Positions 27,801 through 36,513 of a DNA stretch of 64,000 bases are shown here, piece after piece. Made by a program: the position numbers and the translations under genes. The DNA comes from Planctomycetota bacterium (GTDB taxonomy: Bacteria; Planctomycetota; UBA1135; UBA2386): contig JANQJF010000073.1 in assembly GCA_028281765.1 (NCBI GenBank), positions 38,352 through 102,351 on the forward strand. Direction: 5' to 3'. The notes below the pieces were generated by a model, which did no database searches, was not told the origin of the DNA, and saw only the letters and a list, made by a program, of their open reading frames with translations. The stretch's first letter is position 1, and each line of letters begins with the position of its first letter.

Positions 27801-28503
27801 ACACGCGCGCGGTCGGCGTGCCGTTGACGAACAGTTCGAACGATCCGCCGGTCGTGATCTCCAGATATCCGGCGGTGGCCGCGTCCGTGCGCACTTGGTT
27901 GAGGGCGTAGTAGCAGCCGTCGTGGTTCCGGTCTTTCTCCCTGCGCATGCGGATCGTCGTGCGGTGCGTCTGCCGCCGGACGACGCGAGATCGGACCGGA
28001 CCGAAGCGGCCGGGCATCGCACGATCCGGTTCGGGGAAGGCGAACTCGGGCGCGAACGGCACGCCGAGGTAGTCGTCCCCGGAATCTCCGAACGGCCCGA
28101 CGACGACGAAGTGCCCGGCGTAGGAGTCGTTGGTGCCGATCGCGCGGGCGGCGTCGAGGCGTCCGAGGCGACGCAGGATGCGCGACTTCGAACGACGGGC
28201 GGCGTGCGCACCGAGGCCGTGCGGTTCGGCCGCGAGATACTCGTCGAGTAGGCGGAGCGCTTCGTCCGGAGCGGCGAGACGCGCTGCGACTCGGTCGACC
28301 ATCGGGAATGCCAGTGCCGACGCCGAGCTTCGCGCCGCGCCGCGCGCCGCGGTCAGCAGCTGTGTTGCGAGCACGTCCGGGTCGTCGGTCGCGGGCACGG
28401 TGGCTTCGACGATCGCGTCGGCGATGCGCTGGAGCCTTCCGTTCTGTGCGCTCGCCAGCGTCGGAAGCGTGAGCGCGAGGAACAGCGCGAGTCCGGTGCG
28501 CAT
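24847..28503 (-). CDS. Exported DUF3857/transglutaminase-like pseudoenzyme with TPRs
   Basis: A 1218-residue exported protein from ATG 28501-28503, which shares a base with the preceding gene's stop (TGATG). After the signal (MRTGLALFLALTLPTLASAQ) comes a beta-rich region, then about 300 residues of TPR-like repeats. A DUF3857-type beta-domain follows (LLDQMIVRFYPDGSHVVETH), and then a transglutaminase-like domain near residues ~850-960. In that domain the position that reads HGDCKDKA in the neighbouring paralogue reads QGPRFFLL here, so the catalytic Cys is missing. It is probably a structural or binding protein of the envelope. It is a diverged paralogue of the next gene. Confidence 0.85.
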   Translation of the reverse strand: MRTGLALFLALTLPTLASAQNGRLQRIADAIVEATVPATDDPDVLATQLLTAARGAARSSASALAFPMVDRVAARLAAPDEALRLLDEYLAAEPHGLGAHAARRSKSRILRRLGRLDAARAIGTNDSYAGHFVVVGPFGDSGDDYLGVPFAPEFAFPEPDRAMPGRFGPVRSRVVRRQTHRTTIRMRREKDRNHDGCYYALNQVRTDAATAGYLEITTGGSFELFVNGTPTARVFRAEDRTPNRRAVPIRLAAGNNAILVKTVENGEDTLALRYLDAAGHPLAVTELTSHAPLPVTTEAPDVPELGPLVDGCRVLADTARAAAPEQRTLFSLAALFACLNGSHIDTALEILHGFDDEVLESARFRLALAVAVERSTTLPRELRSARVRSLVESVRDALPDHHTARLRAARLLADEDRREDAVKLLQERVASHPGEAATYATLYSLLRGLRFEAEARSICETWARRVPHDERPTLTLARILSRGGAQREALKLVNAALERHPGSTTLQRRALDLAIELDDTAMRDRMLAALYADDPSGLPAQRSRAQSLHRSSDFEAGLELDRQLVEHPDADTRTIIDAAVRLERSGDSDAAVAAYRRALEADPSRHADRRTARRLTSEGHAPEFPWIARFRRDADALIRAFEPTERERGSSSSLLLDQMIVRFYPDGSHVVETHEVRRLNDLRGVEAYEEAGGAANADEVLRVRTVTASGESFVPNRVRGSFQMPRIEPGAIIEQHYRDFRGAAGENPWRGASFMFQSAWEPYLLSELVVILPPDHPGTFRLRRFDGTREQVTLSDGYVAHVFRCEDVPRLETESMTPPVDELVPMVAYGEDTDFAASARAAYRSAVERARTSPWVAEQTRSICDGIEGDLARAKALHAWVHENIPQSRGPANPTSIVLRKQGPRFFLLVAMLQEAGVPFRHVVAKPTIEGVSDEALPLFDGGDEFPAPGVLAEPRGGEPFWMFVDDARFQTMGMIFPERLGAAALILGPGTHRLTRLPGGQRAPDLGWRFRGTLRVTESGGADFEIEIRKLGDTGLSLADQGRDWPKAQSSVIARQIASQVVPGWTVTGADIGDLTPGQHFSAKAQLQRRTAIQSAGDSTFLPLPLTPLDFVKNFADKAERTLPMRLTILDADDQEIVIDPGEHFEITTVPDGVSYRSEQIDYALTFTRVGRKVKITRRTEQRPGRIDPQDYDGWRRMLRRIDLAEKTRIGLRRRAR

Positions 28504-31500
28504 CAGCGCTCTCCCTTCTTGATCAGCACGACGCGAAGGTCGGCGCGGTCGATCTCCGCCGCGAACTCGCGGAAGTCCGGGTATTCCTGCGGCTCGATCC
28601 GGTTGGTCTTCAGGGCCTGCCGGCGCTCGAGGCGCAGCGTGCCGCCGTCGGCCTGCCAAGTCGAGCGGAACGAACCGAAGCGCGTGTCCGATGCGACGCC
28701 GTCCGGAATCGACGTGACCTCGAAGCCCTCGGGCAAGCGGTAGGTGACCTGCTCCGCGGTTTCCCCGGGCACGCCGAGGACGAGAGCGAAGTCGCGCTCC
28801 TTGGCGCTCGTCAGCCCCTGCAGCGATCGGTCGAGGAGTGTCGGCTTGAGGACGAGCCCGCCGTCCTGTCGCGACGCGAACTCCGGACAGCGGAACTTGA
28901 CGGTCACTTCGACTGGCACGTTGAGATCGAGGAGATCACTGGTGTCGACCGAGAGGATCTCGACGCTGCCGAACAAGCCGGTCAGCTGGCGCTCGATGCG
29001 CTCGCGACGTTTTGCCGGTTCGTTGCCGAGCCGGTCGCGGACCCAGACCGCCTGGTTGCGCTTCGGGCGATGCGTCATCGTGATGGTCGCGGCGCCGTCA
29101 GGCTCGAGCTGCACGTCGAATTCGCGCGCGTCGAGGTTCTGCTCGGCGCGAATCCAGTCGATGTCGCGGAGCTTGCCGTCTTCGCCGCGCACGACGAGGA
29201 CCTTCGCACCCTGGTCCATGTCGGGCAGCGTGTCCAGCGGGTGGTAGGTCGCCGTGCCGTCGAGGAACATCGCGCCGCGCGACTCGGTCGCCGGCAGGTA
29301 GCTGATGCAGTGGTTGAAGTGCTCGACCATCGGCAGCGACAGGTCGTCGGTGCTGCGCTGCGGATCGGCGTAGATCAGGACGGGATAGGCCTCGATGCCG
29401 ACGGCGTCGAGCATGACGTTCATCAGGAGCGCCTTGTCCTTACAGTCGCCGTGTCGCCGTTCGAAGATCACGGGCGTGCTGTACGGCTTGTAGCCGTGGA
29501 CGCCGAACTCCCACGCCTTGTAGTTGATGTCGGTGGTCACGAACCGATAGATCGCGTCGATCTTCGCGACCTCGTCGTCCAGGCCCTTGGTGAGTTCGGC
29601 GACCTTCTCGCGCATTGTCGGAGTCATCTCGCTCTGCTTCCGGATCAGGTTGTACCACCACGAGCTGAAGTGGTCCCAGTCGCGGTAGGTCGTGATGCGG
29701 ACGAGCGGTTCGGTCTCGGCCAGCTTCGGTCGGAGCTCCTCCGGCTTGCGGCGCGCGAGGTCGCGCATCTCGAAGTGGTGGATCGTCGTCCCGTCTTCCG
29801 CGGTGCGCGGCTGAGCTTCGGGAGCGCCGTTGCGGCTCTGGATCCTGTAGTCGCGACCGGGCTCGAGGATCACATCGAGCACGGAGCGGCGGACGGGCGT
29901 TCCGTCGTTCGCCGCGAACGGGTGCACAAGACCGAAGTAGTCCCCGAAGAACGATGGCGCGAGGTCGTCGACGCGGTAGCGAATCTCGCACGTGTCGCCG
30001 GGTGCGAGCGGCGGGAAGCGAACGTAGCTGCCCGAGAGCCGCGGGCGGAGCTCTTGGCCGTCCGCCTTGACGATGCGCACGGACAGCAGTCGCGCGCGCT
30101 GTTCGCCCCAGAAGTGGGGGACGTAGAACGTCGTCAGGTCACGCGCCCCCTGATCGTTGAGGATGCGCAAGACCTCGTGGTGGTAGCGGCTCGTCGTGCC
30201 GTTGCGGTAGGCGCGGACGACGTCGTGCTGGAGCAGGTAGAAGTGCGGGTCGTTCGCGGCGACGGCATCGTCCGGAACGAGCGACGCGTCGCGGAGATCG
30301 GCGTCGAGCTCGATCGCGAATGCGTCGTAGAACGGGACTTCGTCCGCGAGCAGATACTCGAGATGACGGCGCTCGTTCTTGCGGTTGGGGTTGAGCTCGA
30401 CGGCCGTGCGCAGCGTCTCGCGCTGTTGCTCGGTGTCGCCCCGCAGGCCGTGGATCCGCGCGACGTCGACGAGCACCTCGTCGTCCTCGGGGCAGACGCG
30501 GAGCCAGTCACCGAGAGCGGCGAGTGCGGCGTCGTATTCGCGGCGCGCCTCGTGCAGGCCGGCCAGACGACGACGCGGGGCGCGTGAGAACGGGAGATGC
30601 GTCGCCGCGCGCCGCAGCACGCGCATCGCGGTTTCGTCGTCCCCCGTTCTCAGGGCGACGTCGGCGACGCTGACGGCGGTCGGGGAGTCGAACGCCGACT
30701 CGAGGCGCGCCGGACCGAGGCGCGCCGCACGGTGCCAGGCGCGCTGCGTTTCGAGGCGGTCGAAGAGGCGCGCGATGGCCTCGGGAGACGCGAGTCCGTC
30801 GGCGCCCGCGCCCGCGGCGTTCGCGAGGTGACGGTCCGCGACGACGCGCATGTCCAAGCTCGCCAACGCGCGAGCGAGCGCGACCTCGGCGGCCCGAAAC
30901 TCGGGGTTGATCGTCAGCGCGCGCTCGAGCAGTTCGACAGCGCGACCGGCATTGCCGACGTCGTCGAGTTCGAGTTCGGCGAGCGATCGCATGGCTTCCG
31001 CGTGTTCCGCGTGCTCGGCGAGGATCGCTTCGTAGTCCCGCCGCCGCGCGTTCTCGTCCCGCTCCTCGGAGCGGCCGCTGCGCACGCGCGTGAACGCGAG
31101 CAGGTATCGGGCGGTCGCGCTGTTCGGCATCGCCGCGACGGCCTGCTTCGCGAGTTCGTGGTCGCGGCGTGCGGTGTCGTCGTCGCCGTGGTTCAGCGCG
31201 AGCAACAGGCCGAGCCGCACGGCGTCGGTCGCGTCGCCGGTTTCGTCGACCGAGCGCTGGAGCACCGCGTAAGCACCGCGCTTTGGCATTGTCGGTTGCT
31301 CCGGTGCTGGCTTCACGCTCGCACTGGCGATCAGGTCCTCTCGGCTCGCGCTCTCGACGACCCCGGTCAGGAGCGAGCCGTCGATCGCGCGGAGGCGCGC
31401 CGCGAACTCGAACGCGCCTTCCTGGTCGCAGACCTTGATCATCAGGCGGTTCCAACCCGCGCGCAGTCGCAGCGCGACCCCGTCTTGGTCTGGTGCGAAG

Positions 31501-32237
31501 CGGCGCCGGACGTCACGCTTCCAGACCTCGGCTCCGTTCAAGAACACCTTGGCAGCTTCGTCGCTGCCGAGGTGCAGGATCGCGTCGGTGTCGACGTCGG
31601 CACGCAGCGCGACGATCGCGTAGGCGAGAACCTGATCGTTCGGGCGTAGCATCGCGTTGAGGTTGATGCGGCCGCCCGCGGGATTGGACACCGGGCAGTC
31701 GCGCCACCGCACGGCTCGCTTCTTGCCGTCGTACGACGCGTCGAGGTCGAGCCCCACTTCGGGTCCGAAGCGTCGATCGAAGCCGCCGCCGCGTTCGTTG
31801 TCGAACGGACCGATGATCGTCCAGCGCGTCAGATAGCCGAGCTGCTTCGTCAGGTCCGCGACGCCGCCGTGGTCACCCGCCATCCGGGCGAGGTCGAGCG
31901 CGAGGTGTAGACAGCGGTCTCGCAACGACGGGTGTCGCTCCGCGACCGGACCGGCCGCGAACTCGCGAAGCCGAGCGCGGAAGCCGAGGTCACCGAGTCG
32001 CGAGGCCAAGAGCTGAGCGACCGTCGCGTGGAATTCGGCGTGGGCCGCGCTCCGCTCGTCGTCCTGCGCGGATTCGAGCAGTCCTACGAACGCGTTCATC
32101 GCTGCGCGGTATTCGCCGCGAGACTTGAGTCGGAACGCCTCGGCCTCGCCGGCCGGGAACGTGGTCGTCTGTGCGCAGACGCCGGCGATCCACAGCGGGA
32201 CCGCGACGATGCAGGACATCATGCGGGATGCGCGCAT
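28503..32237 (-). CDS. Exported DUF3857/transglutaminase-like protein with intact triad
   Basis: A 1244-residue exported protein with the same architecture as its neighbour: signal peptide, beta-rich region, TPRs, DUF3857, transglutaminase core and C-terminal beta-domain. The catalytic triad appears intact: Cys in RRHGDCKDKALLMNVML, His in EHFNHCISYL and Asp in MFLDGTATYH. Transglutaminase-fold proteins of this kind act as peptidases or cross-linking enzymes in the periplasm; the substrate is unknown. The start at ATG 32235-32237 is fixed by a strong GGAGGA about 7 nt upstream. The EF-hand gene lies 65 bp upstream and is probably in the same operon. Confidence 0.88.
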   Translation of the reverse strand: MRASRMMSCIVAVPLWIAGVCAQTTTFPAGEAEAFRLKSRGEYRAAMNAFVGLLESAQDDERSAAHAEFHATVAQLLASRLGDLGFRARLREFAAGPVAERHPSLRDRCLHLALDLARMAGDHGGVADLTKQLGYLTRWTIIGPFDNERGGGFDRRFGPEVGLDLDASYDGKKRAVRWRDCPVSNPAGGRINLNAMLRPNDQVLAYAIVALRADVDTDAILHLGSDEAAKVFLNGAEVWKRDVRRRFAPDQDGVALRLRAGWNRLMIKVCDQEGAFEFAARLRAIDGSLLTGVVESASREDLIASASVKPAPEQPTMPKRGAYAVLQRSVDETGDATDAVRLGLLLALNHGDDDTARRDHELAKQAVAAMPNSATARYLLAFTRVRSGRSEERDENARRRDYEAILAEHAEHAEAMRSLAELELDDVGNAGRAVELLERALTINPEFRAAEVALARALASLDMRVVADRHLANAAGAGADGLASPEAIARLFDRLETQRAWHRAARLGPARLESAFDSPTAVSVADVALRTGDDETAMRVLRRAATHLPFSRAPRRRLAGLHEARREYDAALAALGDWLRVCPEDDEVLVDVARIHGLRGDTEQQRETLRTAVELNPNRKNERRHLEYLLADEVPFYDAFAIELDADLRDASLVPDDAVAANDPHFYLLQHDVVRAYRNGTTSRYHHEVLRILNDQGARDLTTFYVPHFWGEQRARLLSVRIVKADGQELRPRLSGSYVRFPPLAPGDTCEIRYRVDDLAPSFFGDYFGLVHPFAANDGTPVRRSVLDVILEPGRDYRIQSRNGAPEAQPRTAEDGTTIHHFEMRDLARRKPEELRPKLAETEPLVRITTYRDWDHFSSWWYNLIRKQSEMTPTMREKVAELTKGLDDEVAKIDAIYRFVTTDINYKAWEFGVHGYKPYSTPVIFERRHGDCKDKALLMNVMLDAVGIEAYPVLIYADPQRSTDDLSLPMVEHFNHCISYLPATESRGAMFLDGTATYHPLDTLPDMDQGAKVLVVRGEDGKLRDIDWIRAEQNLDAREFDVQLEPDGAATITMTHRPKRNQAVWVRDRLGNEPAKRRERIERQLTGLFGSVEILSVDTSDLLDLNVPVEVTVKFRCPEFASRQDGGLVLKPTLLDRSLQGLTSAKERDFALVLGVPGETAEQVTYRLPEGFEVTSIPDGVASDTRFGSFRSTWQADGGTLRLERRQALKTNRIEPQEYPDFREFAAEIDRADLRVVLIKKGER

Positions 32238-32302
32238 GAGTCTCCTCCGGTGCTTGGGGTCAGTGGGGGGCCTTCGCGTACGCCGGGGTAGCGTCGCGTG
32301 GG

Positions 32303-33166
32303 TCACTTGTTCTGGGTTTCGGCGCCGCCGACCGTCTCGGTCGGAAGAGCCATGTTTCGCAGCGCGTCATTCGAGCGAACGGCGCGCTGGATCTCCGCGC
32401 GATCGAGTCGTCCGTTGCCGCTGTAGTCGGCGTCCTTGAGGATTCGGTCGCTCCAGCGGCGCAGCGACGGGTCGATCGCGGCGAGCGCTTCGGTCAGCTC
32501 GGCACCGTCGATCGTGCCGTCCCGGCTCAGGTCCGCACGCTGGTATTCGCGCGGCAGGGTCTTCGGATCGCTCTGGTAGCGGCGGATCAGCGTCTCGCCT
32601 CCGTTCGGAAGCGAGCCCAAGAGGGCCGCGAACTCGGCGGCCGACAGTTGGCCCGAGAGATCCTTGTCGAGGAGCGCGAAGTCCGGCGCGGGTTCGAGCT
32701 CGGCCTTGTCGGCGAAATCGAGCAGCTCACGCTGCGAGATACGGGTGTCGTGGTTGGAGTCGGCGAGACGCACGAAAATCTCTTCGCGCGACTCGACGGT
32801 GTCCGAGCCCGTCGGGTCGATCGGTTTCTGCACTGCGCGCGAGACGCGCACGGAGAACGACTTCGCGCTGTAGAGCGATGCGCGGAATCGGGCGTCGAAC
32901 TCGTCCCAGTGCAGCTTGCCGTCGGCGTCGAGGTCGAGCTTGCGGAACGAGCCGGGTTCGGTCGCGTCGACTCCGAGGAACGACGCGCTCGCCTCGAAGA
33001 CGTCGAGCCGGTCGTCGCCGTTGTCGTCACAGGCTGCGAACAACGCCCAGCTCATACCGAACGAGTGGCTCTTCACCTCGACGACTTGGCGCTCTGTCGC
33101 CTGGCCGTTGGCGGCCGTGCCCGCAATCAGGGTGAACACGGCGGCTAGGCACTGTCGACTGATCAT
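32303..33166 (-). CDS. Exported EF-hand calcium-binding protein (six EF-hand loops)
   Basis: A 287-residue protein with a signal peptide (AAVFTLIAGTAANGQ) and six EF-hand-type loops. These are DDNGDDRLDVFE, DLDADGKLHWDE, DSNHDTRISQRE, DKDLSGQLSAAE, DLSRDGTIDGAE and DYSGNGRLDRAE. Position-1 Asp and position-12 Glu (or equivalent) are retained in most. It should bind calcium outside the cytoplasm. Calcium is a cofactor for many transglutaminase-fold enzymes, and the gene leads into two such proteins. That functional link is inferred from operon context only. Confidence 0.9.
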   Translation of the reverse strand: MISRQCLAAVFTLIAGTAANGQATERQVVEVKSHSFGMSWALFAACDDNGDDRLDVFEASASFLGVDATEPGSFRKLDLDADGKLHWDEFDARFRASLYSAKSFSVRVSRAVQKPIDPTGSDTVESREEIFVRLADSNHDTRISQRELLDFADKAELEPAPDFALLDKDLSGQLSAAEFAALLGSLPNGGETLIRRYQSDPKTLPREYQRADLSRDGTIDGAELTEALAAIDPSLRRWSDRILKDADYSGNGRLDRAEIQRAVRSNDALRNMALPTETVGGAETQNK

Positions 33167-33218
33167 GCTGTTCCTTCGCTCGTCAGATCCGGGGCGGGGG
33201 CGCCGCCACGAACGGCGA

Positions 33219-34424
33219 TCACGGAGTGAACATACACTCGTTGCCGAGCTGGCTGTGGCCCTCGACGTCCAAATCGGCGTTTGCGGGCTCCTCGCCGAAG
33301 CCGGCCGATTCGACGCGGATCCCCGACGAGCGCAACGCGCCGGTGAGGGCGGTGAGTTCGACGGATCCCGGCGCGATCACGATGCAGTCGACCCGGGGGC
33401 CGATCGCCATGGCGTCGACCGCGATGGCCACCGCGAGCTGGGCTCGGTCCGCGGCCTTGCGGATCTCGAAGCCGGCGGCGCGGAGCGGGCCGTCGAGCGT
33501 TTCGTCGACCGCGGGCGTACCGTAGGCGACGCGACGGATCATCGAGCGCCGTCCCGCGAGGGCGGATTCGATCTTGCTGAACGCGATCTCGCCGTCGAGG
33601 TCCTTCGCTTGCTCGACGAGGAGATCGGCGTCGAGCAGCAGAGCGGTCCGCATGCCCGGAACGGACGGGAAGCGCGACCTCGGCGTCGTCCAGTTCGAGG
33701 CGGCGCCGGGGCGCGCGGAGTTCATCCGGCGGGCCGGGCGCGGGCGTTCTTCCCGCTCCTCGCGGTCGCGGCCGCCACCGTCCCGATCGCGGTCGCGATC
33801 CCGATCGCCGCGCTTGCGGCGCGAGCGGCGGCGCTTCTTCTTGCCGGTCGGGGCGTCGTCGTCGCCGTCCGCGTCCGCATCGCCGTCTCGGTCGCCGTCG
33901 TCGTCGTCCGACGAACGGTCGGCGTCGAGATCTTCGGCCGGCGCGTCTTCGTCGGCCTGCGTCTCTGTGTCGGGCTTGCTCCGGCGGCTGCGCCGCTTGC
34001 GGGGTGCCGGCGCCTCCTCGGTTTCGGTCGCGTCCTCGGCGTCCGCCGGGGGGGCATCGGCCGGGGCGTCTTCGGCGGCCGCCGTTTCGGTCTCGGCGCC
34101 CGAATCGTCGGCGTCGGAATCCGCGGCGGACTTGGTCGCCTTCTTCTTCCGGACCCGCTTCTTCTTGACCTTCTTCTTCGGCGCCTCGGCGTCCTCGGCG
34201 TCGGCGCCGTCGCCGGGCGACTCCGCCGCGGGGGTATCCGTCGCAGGCTCTTCTGTTTCAGTGCCTTCCGACTGTGCCTTGCGCCGGCGGGTGCGCTTTT
34301 TGGGCGCCTCTTCCGCGGGTTCGCCCGACTCCTTGGACTGCGGTTGATCCGCCGGTTCGGCGGTGGTGTTGGCGTCGGTGGGACGATCGTCGTCGTCGAA
34401 GATGTTGGATCCGAATTCGCTCAT
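33219..34424 (-). CDS. NYN (LabA/DUF88-like) domain protein with long charged disordered N-terminus
   Basis: A 401-residue protein. Residues 1-240 are low-complexity and alternate acidic stretches (DDDDGDRDGDADADGDDD) with basic ones (KKKVKKKRVRKKKATK, KKKRRRSRRKRGDRDRDRDR). The C-terminal ~150 residues look like an NYN/PIN-fold domain: RTALLLDADLLVEQAKD, MIRRVAYGTP and DCIVIAPGS followed by LTALTGALRSSGIRVESAG. The usual GDSDF acid cluster is replaced, so nuclease activity is uncertain. The basic tail suggests RNA binding in the cytosol. It is divergent from the small lipoprotein gene. Confidence 0.65.
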   Translation of the reverse strand: MSEFGSNIFDDDDRPTDANTTAEPADQPQSKESGEPAEEAPKKRTRRRKAQSEGTETEEPATDTPAAESPGDGADAEDAEAPKKKVKKKRVRKKKATKSAADSDADDSGAETETAAAEDAPADAPPADAEDATETEEAPAPRKRRSRRSKPDTETQADEDAPAEDLDADRSSDDDDGDRDGDADADGDDDAPTGKKKRRRSRRKRGDRDRDRDRDGGGRDREEREERPRPARRMNSARPGAASNWTTPRSRFPSVPGMRTALLLDADLLVEQAKDLDGEIAFSKIESALAGRRSMIRRVAYGTPAVDETLDGPLRAAGFEIRKAADRAQLAVAIAVDAMAIGPRVDCIVIAPGSVELTALTGALRSSGIRVESAGFGEEPANADLDVEGHSQLGNECMFTP

Positions 34425-34678
34425 CTAAGAAAGCGCGTCGGGCGCCTCTCTCGAGGGGTCCAGGAGTGCCGGAGCCTACGAGCGGAGGGACCGGGCGTCC
34501 AGGAGAGTGTGACGCGGGATCGCAATTCCGCCGCGGTCACGCGAACTGCCCGTCGCATCAGGATTTCTGGGCCCGCGGCTTGTGCTGACCGGCTCCAGTC
34601 GCTTCGATGCCCGAACCCCTCACGTGCGTCCGGGACCGGTTCGCACGCTTTCCCAGCATCGATCGTAGAGGTCGTCCC

Positions 34679-35098
34679 TTGAACCTGCGCAAGATCACGT
34701 TCACCGCCGTTGCTCTCCTCGCCCTCGGTCTCTCCAGCTGCGGCACTGCCCGCCGGGCCGGCAAGGATGTCTTCATCGCCCTCTCGACCCCGGTCAACCT
34801 CATCTACGGTGGTTCGACCGACGGCGTCTCGACGGCCAAGGAAGTGCGCGCCGGACTCGACGGTGGCGCGGTCACCGAATTCCTGGTGTTTCCGATCGCC
34901 TTCTTCGGTCACGCGATCAAGCACACGTTCTACGGCTTCTTGCACGCCGGCGACTTCATCCTGACCCCGCTCTACGGGGCCGCCGAACTGCACCCCTACG
35001 GTCCGGAGATCGAGCCGATCGACATCTACACCGGCACCTGGTTCGACGAGAACGGCAACGCCTCCGGCACCGACGCCGAGAGCGGCGAGAACCGCTGA
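34679..35098 (+). CDS. Small lipoprotein, unknown function
   Basis: A 139-residue protein from a TTG start at 34679 with AGAGG about 7 nt upstream. An ATG 72 nt earlier would bury the signal sequence. The lipobox is LALGLSSCGTA. The body has YGGSTDGVSTAKEVR, VFPIAFFGHAIKHTFYGFLHAGDF and ends acidic. It resembles conserved short lipoproteins of planctomycetes but no domain is recognisable. Two hairpins follow the stop. Confidence 0.65.
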   Translation: MNLRKITFTAVALLALGLSSCGTARRAGKDVFIALSTPVNLIYGGSTDGVSTAKEVRAGLDGGAVTEFLVFPIAFFGHAIKHTFYGFLHAGDFILTPLYGAAELHPYGPEIEPIDIYTGTWFDENGNASGTDAESGENR

Positions 35099-35155
35099 TC
35101 GAGCGCGCGCCGTCGCCCGCCCTCGTTCGTAGGGCGGTCGCCTGATGGCGTTCCC

Positions 35156-35177
35156 GGCGACGCGAATCCGCGTCGCC
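35156..35177. terminator. Hairpin downstream of lipoprotein gene
   Basis: GGCGACGCG pairs perfectly with CGCGTCGCC around an AATC loop, 58 nt after the lipoprotein stop. A smaller hairpin (GCCCT/AGGGC) lies near 35119-35138. There is no U-tract, so intrinsic termination is uncertain, but this is the only structure between the two genes. Confidence 0.45.
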
Positions 35178-35212
35178 CGCTGACGCGCCTCTTCGAGGCC
35201 GGCGCCGGCATC

Positions 35213-35257
35213 TCGGGGATTTCCCCCCTCCAGATCGGGCCTTCCCCCGATAGAGCG
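35213..35257 (+). promoter_or_regulatory. Bipartite palindromic element, copy A
   Basis: The element has two parts: TCGGGG-ATTT-CCCC, then about 6 nt further ATCGGGCCTTCCCCCGAT, ending AGAGCG. It ends 101 nt before the GTG start of the secreted protein gene. Copies B, K and C share spacing, order and orientation relative to the gene. Confidence 0.7.
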
Positions 35258-35358
35258 CGAGGCGGTCCATCCATACGAATGGGTCCATCAATCGCGGGCG
35301 AATCCCGTCGCTCGCGAGCACCCACTCGGAACTGGACACCCAACAAAAGGACCTCGTC

Positions 35359-36513
35359 GTGCTTCCTATTCGGACCATCTCGCTTCTTGCGCTGACGACT
35401 CTCGCATCCTCCGTGGTCGCGCAATCCGAATGCACCGGACCGCAGTACTTCTTCGCCAATGGCTGGTCGAACGGCAGCTACTCCGCCAATGGCCAAACCC
35501 CGCAATGGTTCACGATGAACCCGACGCCGGACTGGGACGTCGCGTGCATCAGTGACCAGTCGGGCATCCCCGCGATCTGGAACAACTCCTGCACCGTCGG
35601 CTGCCGCCAGATGCAGTTCTTCGCGAAGGGGCGCGGTGAGCAGGACGACAACGACACGCTCGGATTCGTGCTCGGCTTCTGCGAAGGGGACCAGAACGAC
35701 CCCAACGCCGACTACCTCGCGGTTCTCTGGAACAAGGACGAAGCGACCGCGACGCTGCCCGGTTGCGCCGGCTCCGGCACGCACCCGCGCGGCATGCGTC
35801 TCGTCCGCGTCTTCGGCATGCCCGACCCGCAGGAGTTCTGGTCGCAGACCAACCTGATGCTGCCGTGCTCCGACATGAACTCGGGCGTCGAGGTCTTGGC
35901 GACGGCGAACACGCTCGGCGACCAGGGTTGGACCCGCTACGTGCCGCACGGCTTCTGGGTCGAGCTGCGCGAGGACAACCTCAAGGTCTTCGTCGATGGT
36001 TCGCTCGAGTTCGACCGTGACGGTGACTACTCCGCCTACATCGACGGCTGCTTCGGCTACTTCGCCCAGGGCCAGTTCGTCGACTTCTGGGGTCTCGAGC
36101 AGTACGCGCTCAACGGCGTCCAGGCTTCGTGGAACAACTACGGCACCGGCACGCCCGGCTGTGACGGCGTTCCGTCGCTGACGATGCTGAACCTGCCGTA
36201 CATCGGCGGCAACCCGGAGATCCGGATCGGCAACGACGGCGACCAGCAGCACACCGGCGCGATGATCTGGTCGCTGGCCCCGGACAACGTCTTCGAGCCG
36301 TTCCTCGGCGGTAACCTGCTCGTCGCGCAGCCGTTCGCGGCGGTGACGACGCAGCTCGTCGATCCGGGCGGCTTCGTCTTCGCGTGTCAGATCCTGGACG
36401 GTTCGTGCCAGAACGGCGTCGAGTTCTTCCTGCAGTGGGTCTGCATCGATCCCTGCGGCCCGAACGGCTGGGCGATGTCGGAAGGCCTGCACATCACGCT
36501 CGGCGATCTCTAG
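35359..36513 (+). CDS. Secreted protein with shared C-terminal beta-domain
   Basis: A 384-residue exported protein starting at GTG 35359, with AAAAGGA about 8 nt upstream. The signal is LPIRTISLLALTTLASSVVAQ. The N-terminal ~250 residues look like a jelly-roll/lectin-like fold rich in Cys, Gly and Trp (NWSNG-type repeats, VDFWGLEQYALNGVQASWNN). The last ~120 residues, from GTGTPGCDGVPSLTML, match the C-terminal domain of the sulfatase at 10911-12695. It is not an enzyme I recognise. Copy A of the bipartite element lies upstream. Confidence 0.75.
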   Translation: MLPIRTISLLALTTLASSVVAQSECTGPQYFFANGWSNGSYSANGQTPQWFTMNPTPDWDVACISDQSGIPAIWNNSCTVGCRQMQFFAKGRGEQDDNDTLGFVLGFCEGDQNDPNADYLAVLWNKDEATATLPGCAGSGTHPRGMRLVRVFGMPDPQEFWSQTNLMLPCSDMNSGVEVLATANTLGDQGWTRYVPHGFWVELREDNLKVFVDGSLEFDRDGDYSAYIDGCFGYFAQGQFVDFWGLEQYALNGVQASWNNYGTGTPGCDGVPSLTMLNLPYIGGNPEIRIGNDGDQQHTGAMIWSLAPDNVFEPFLGGNLLVAQPFAAVTTQLVDPGGFVFACQILDGSCQNGVEFFLQWVCIDPCGPNGWAMSEGLHITLGDL

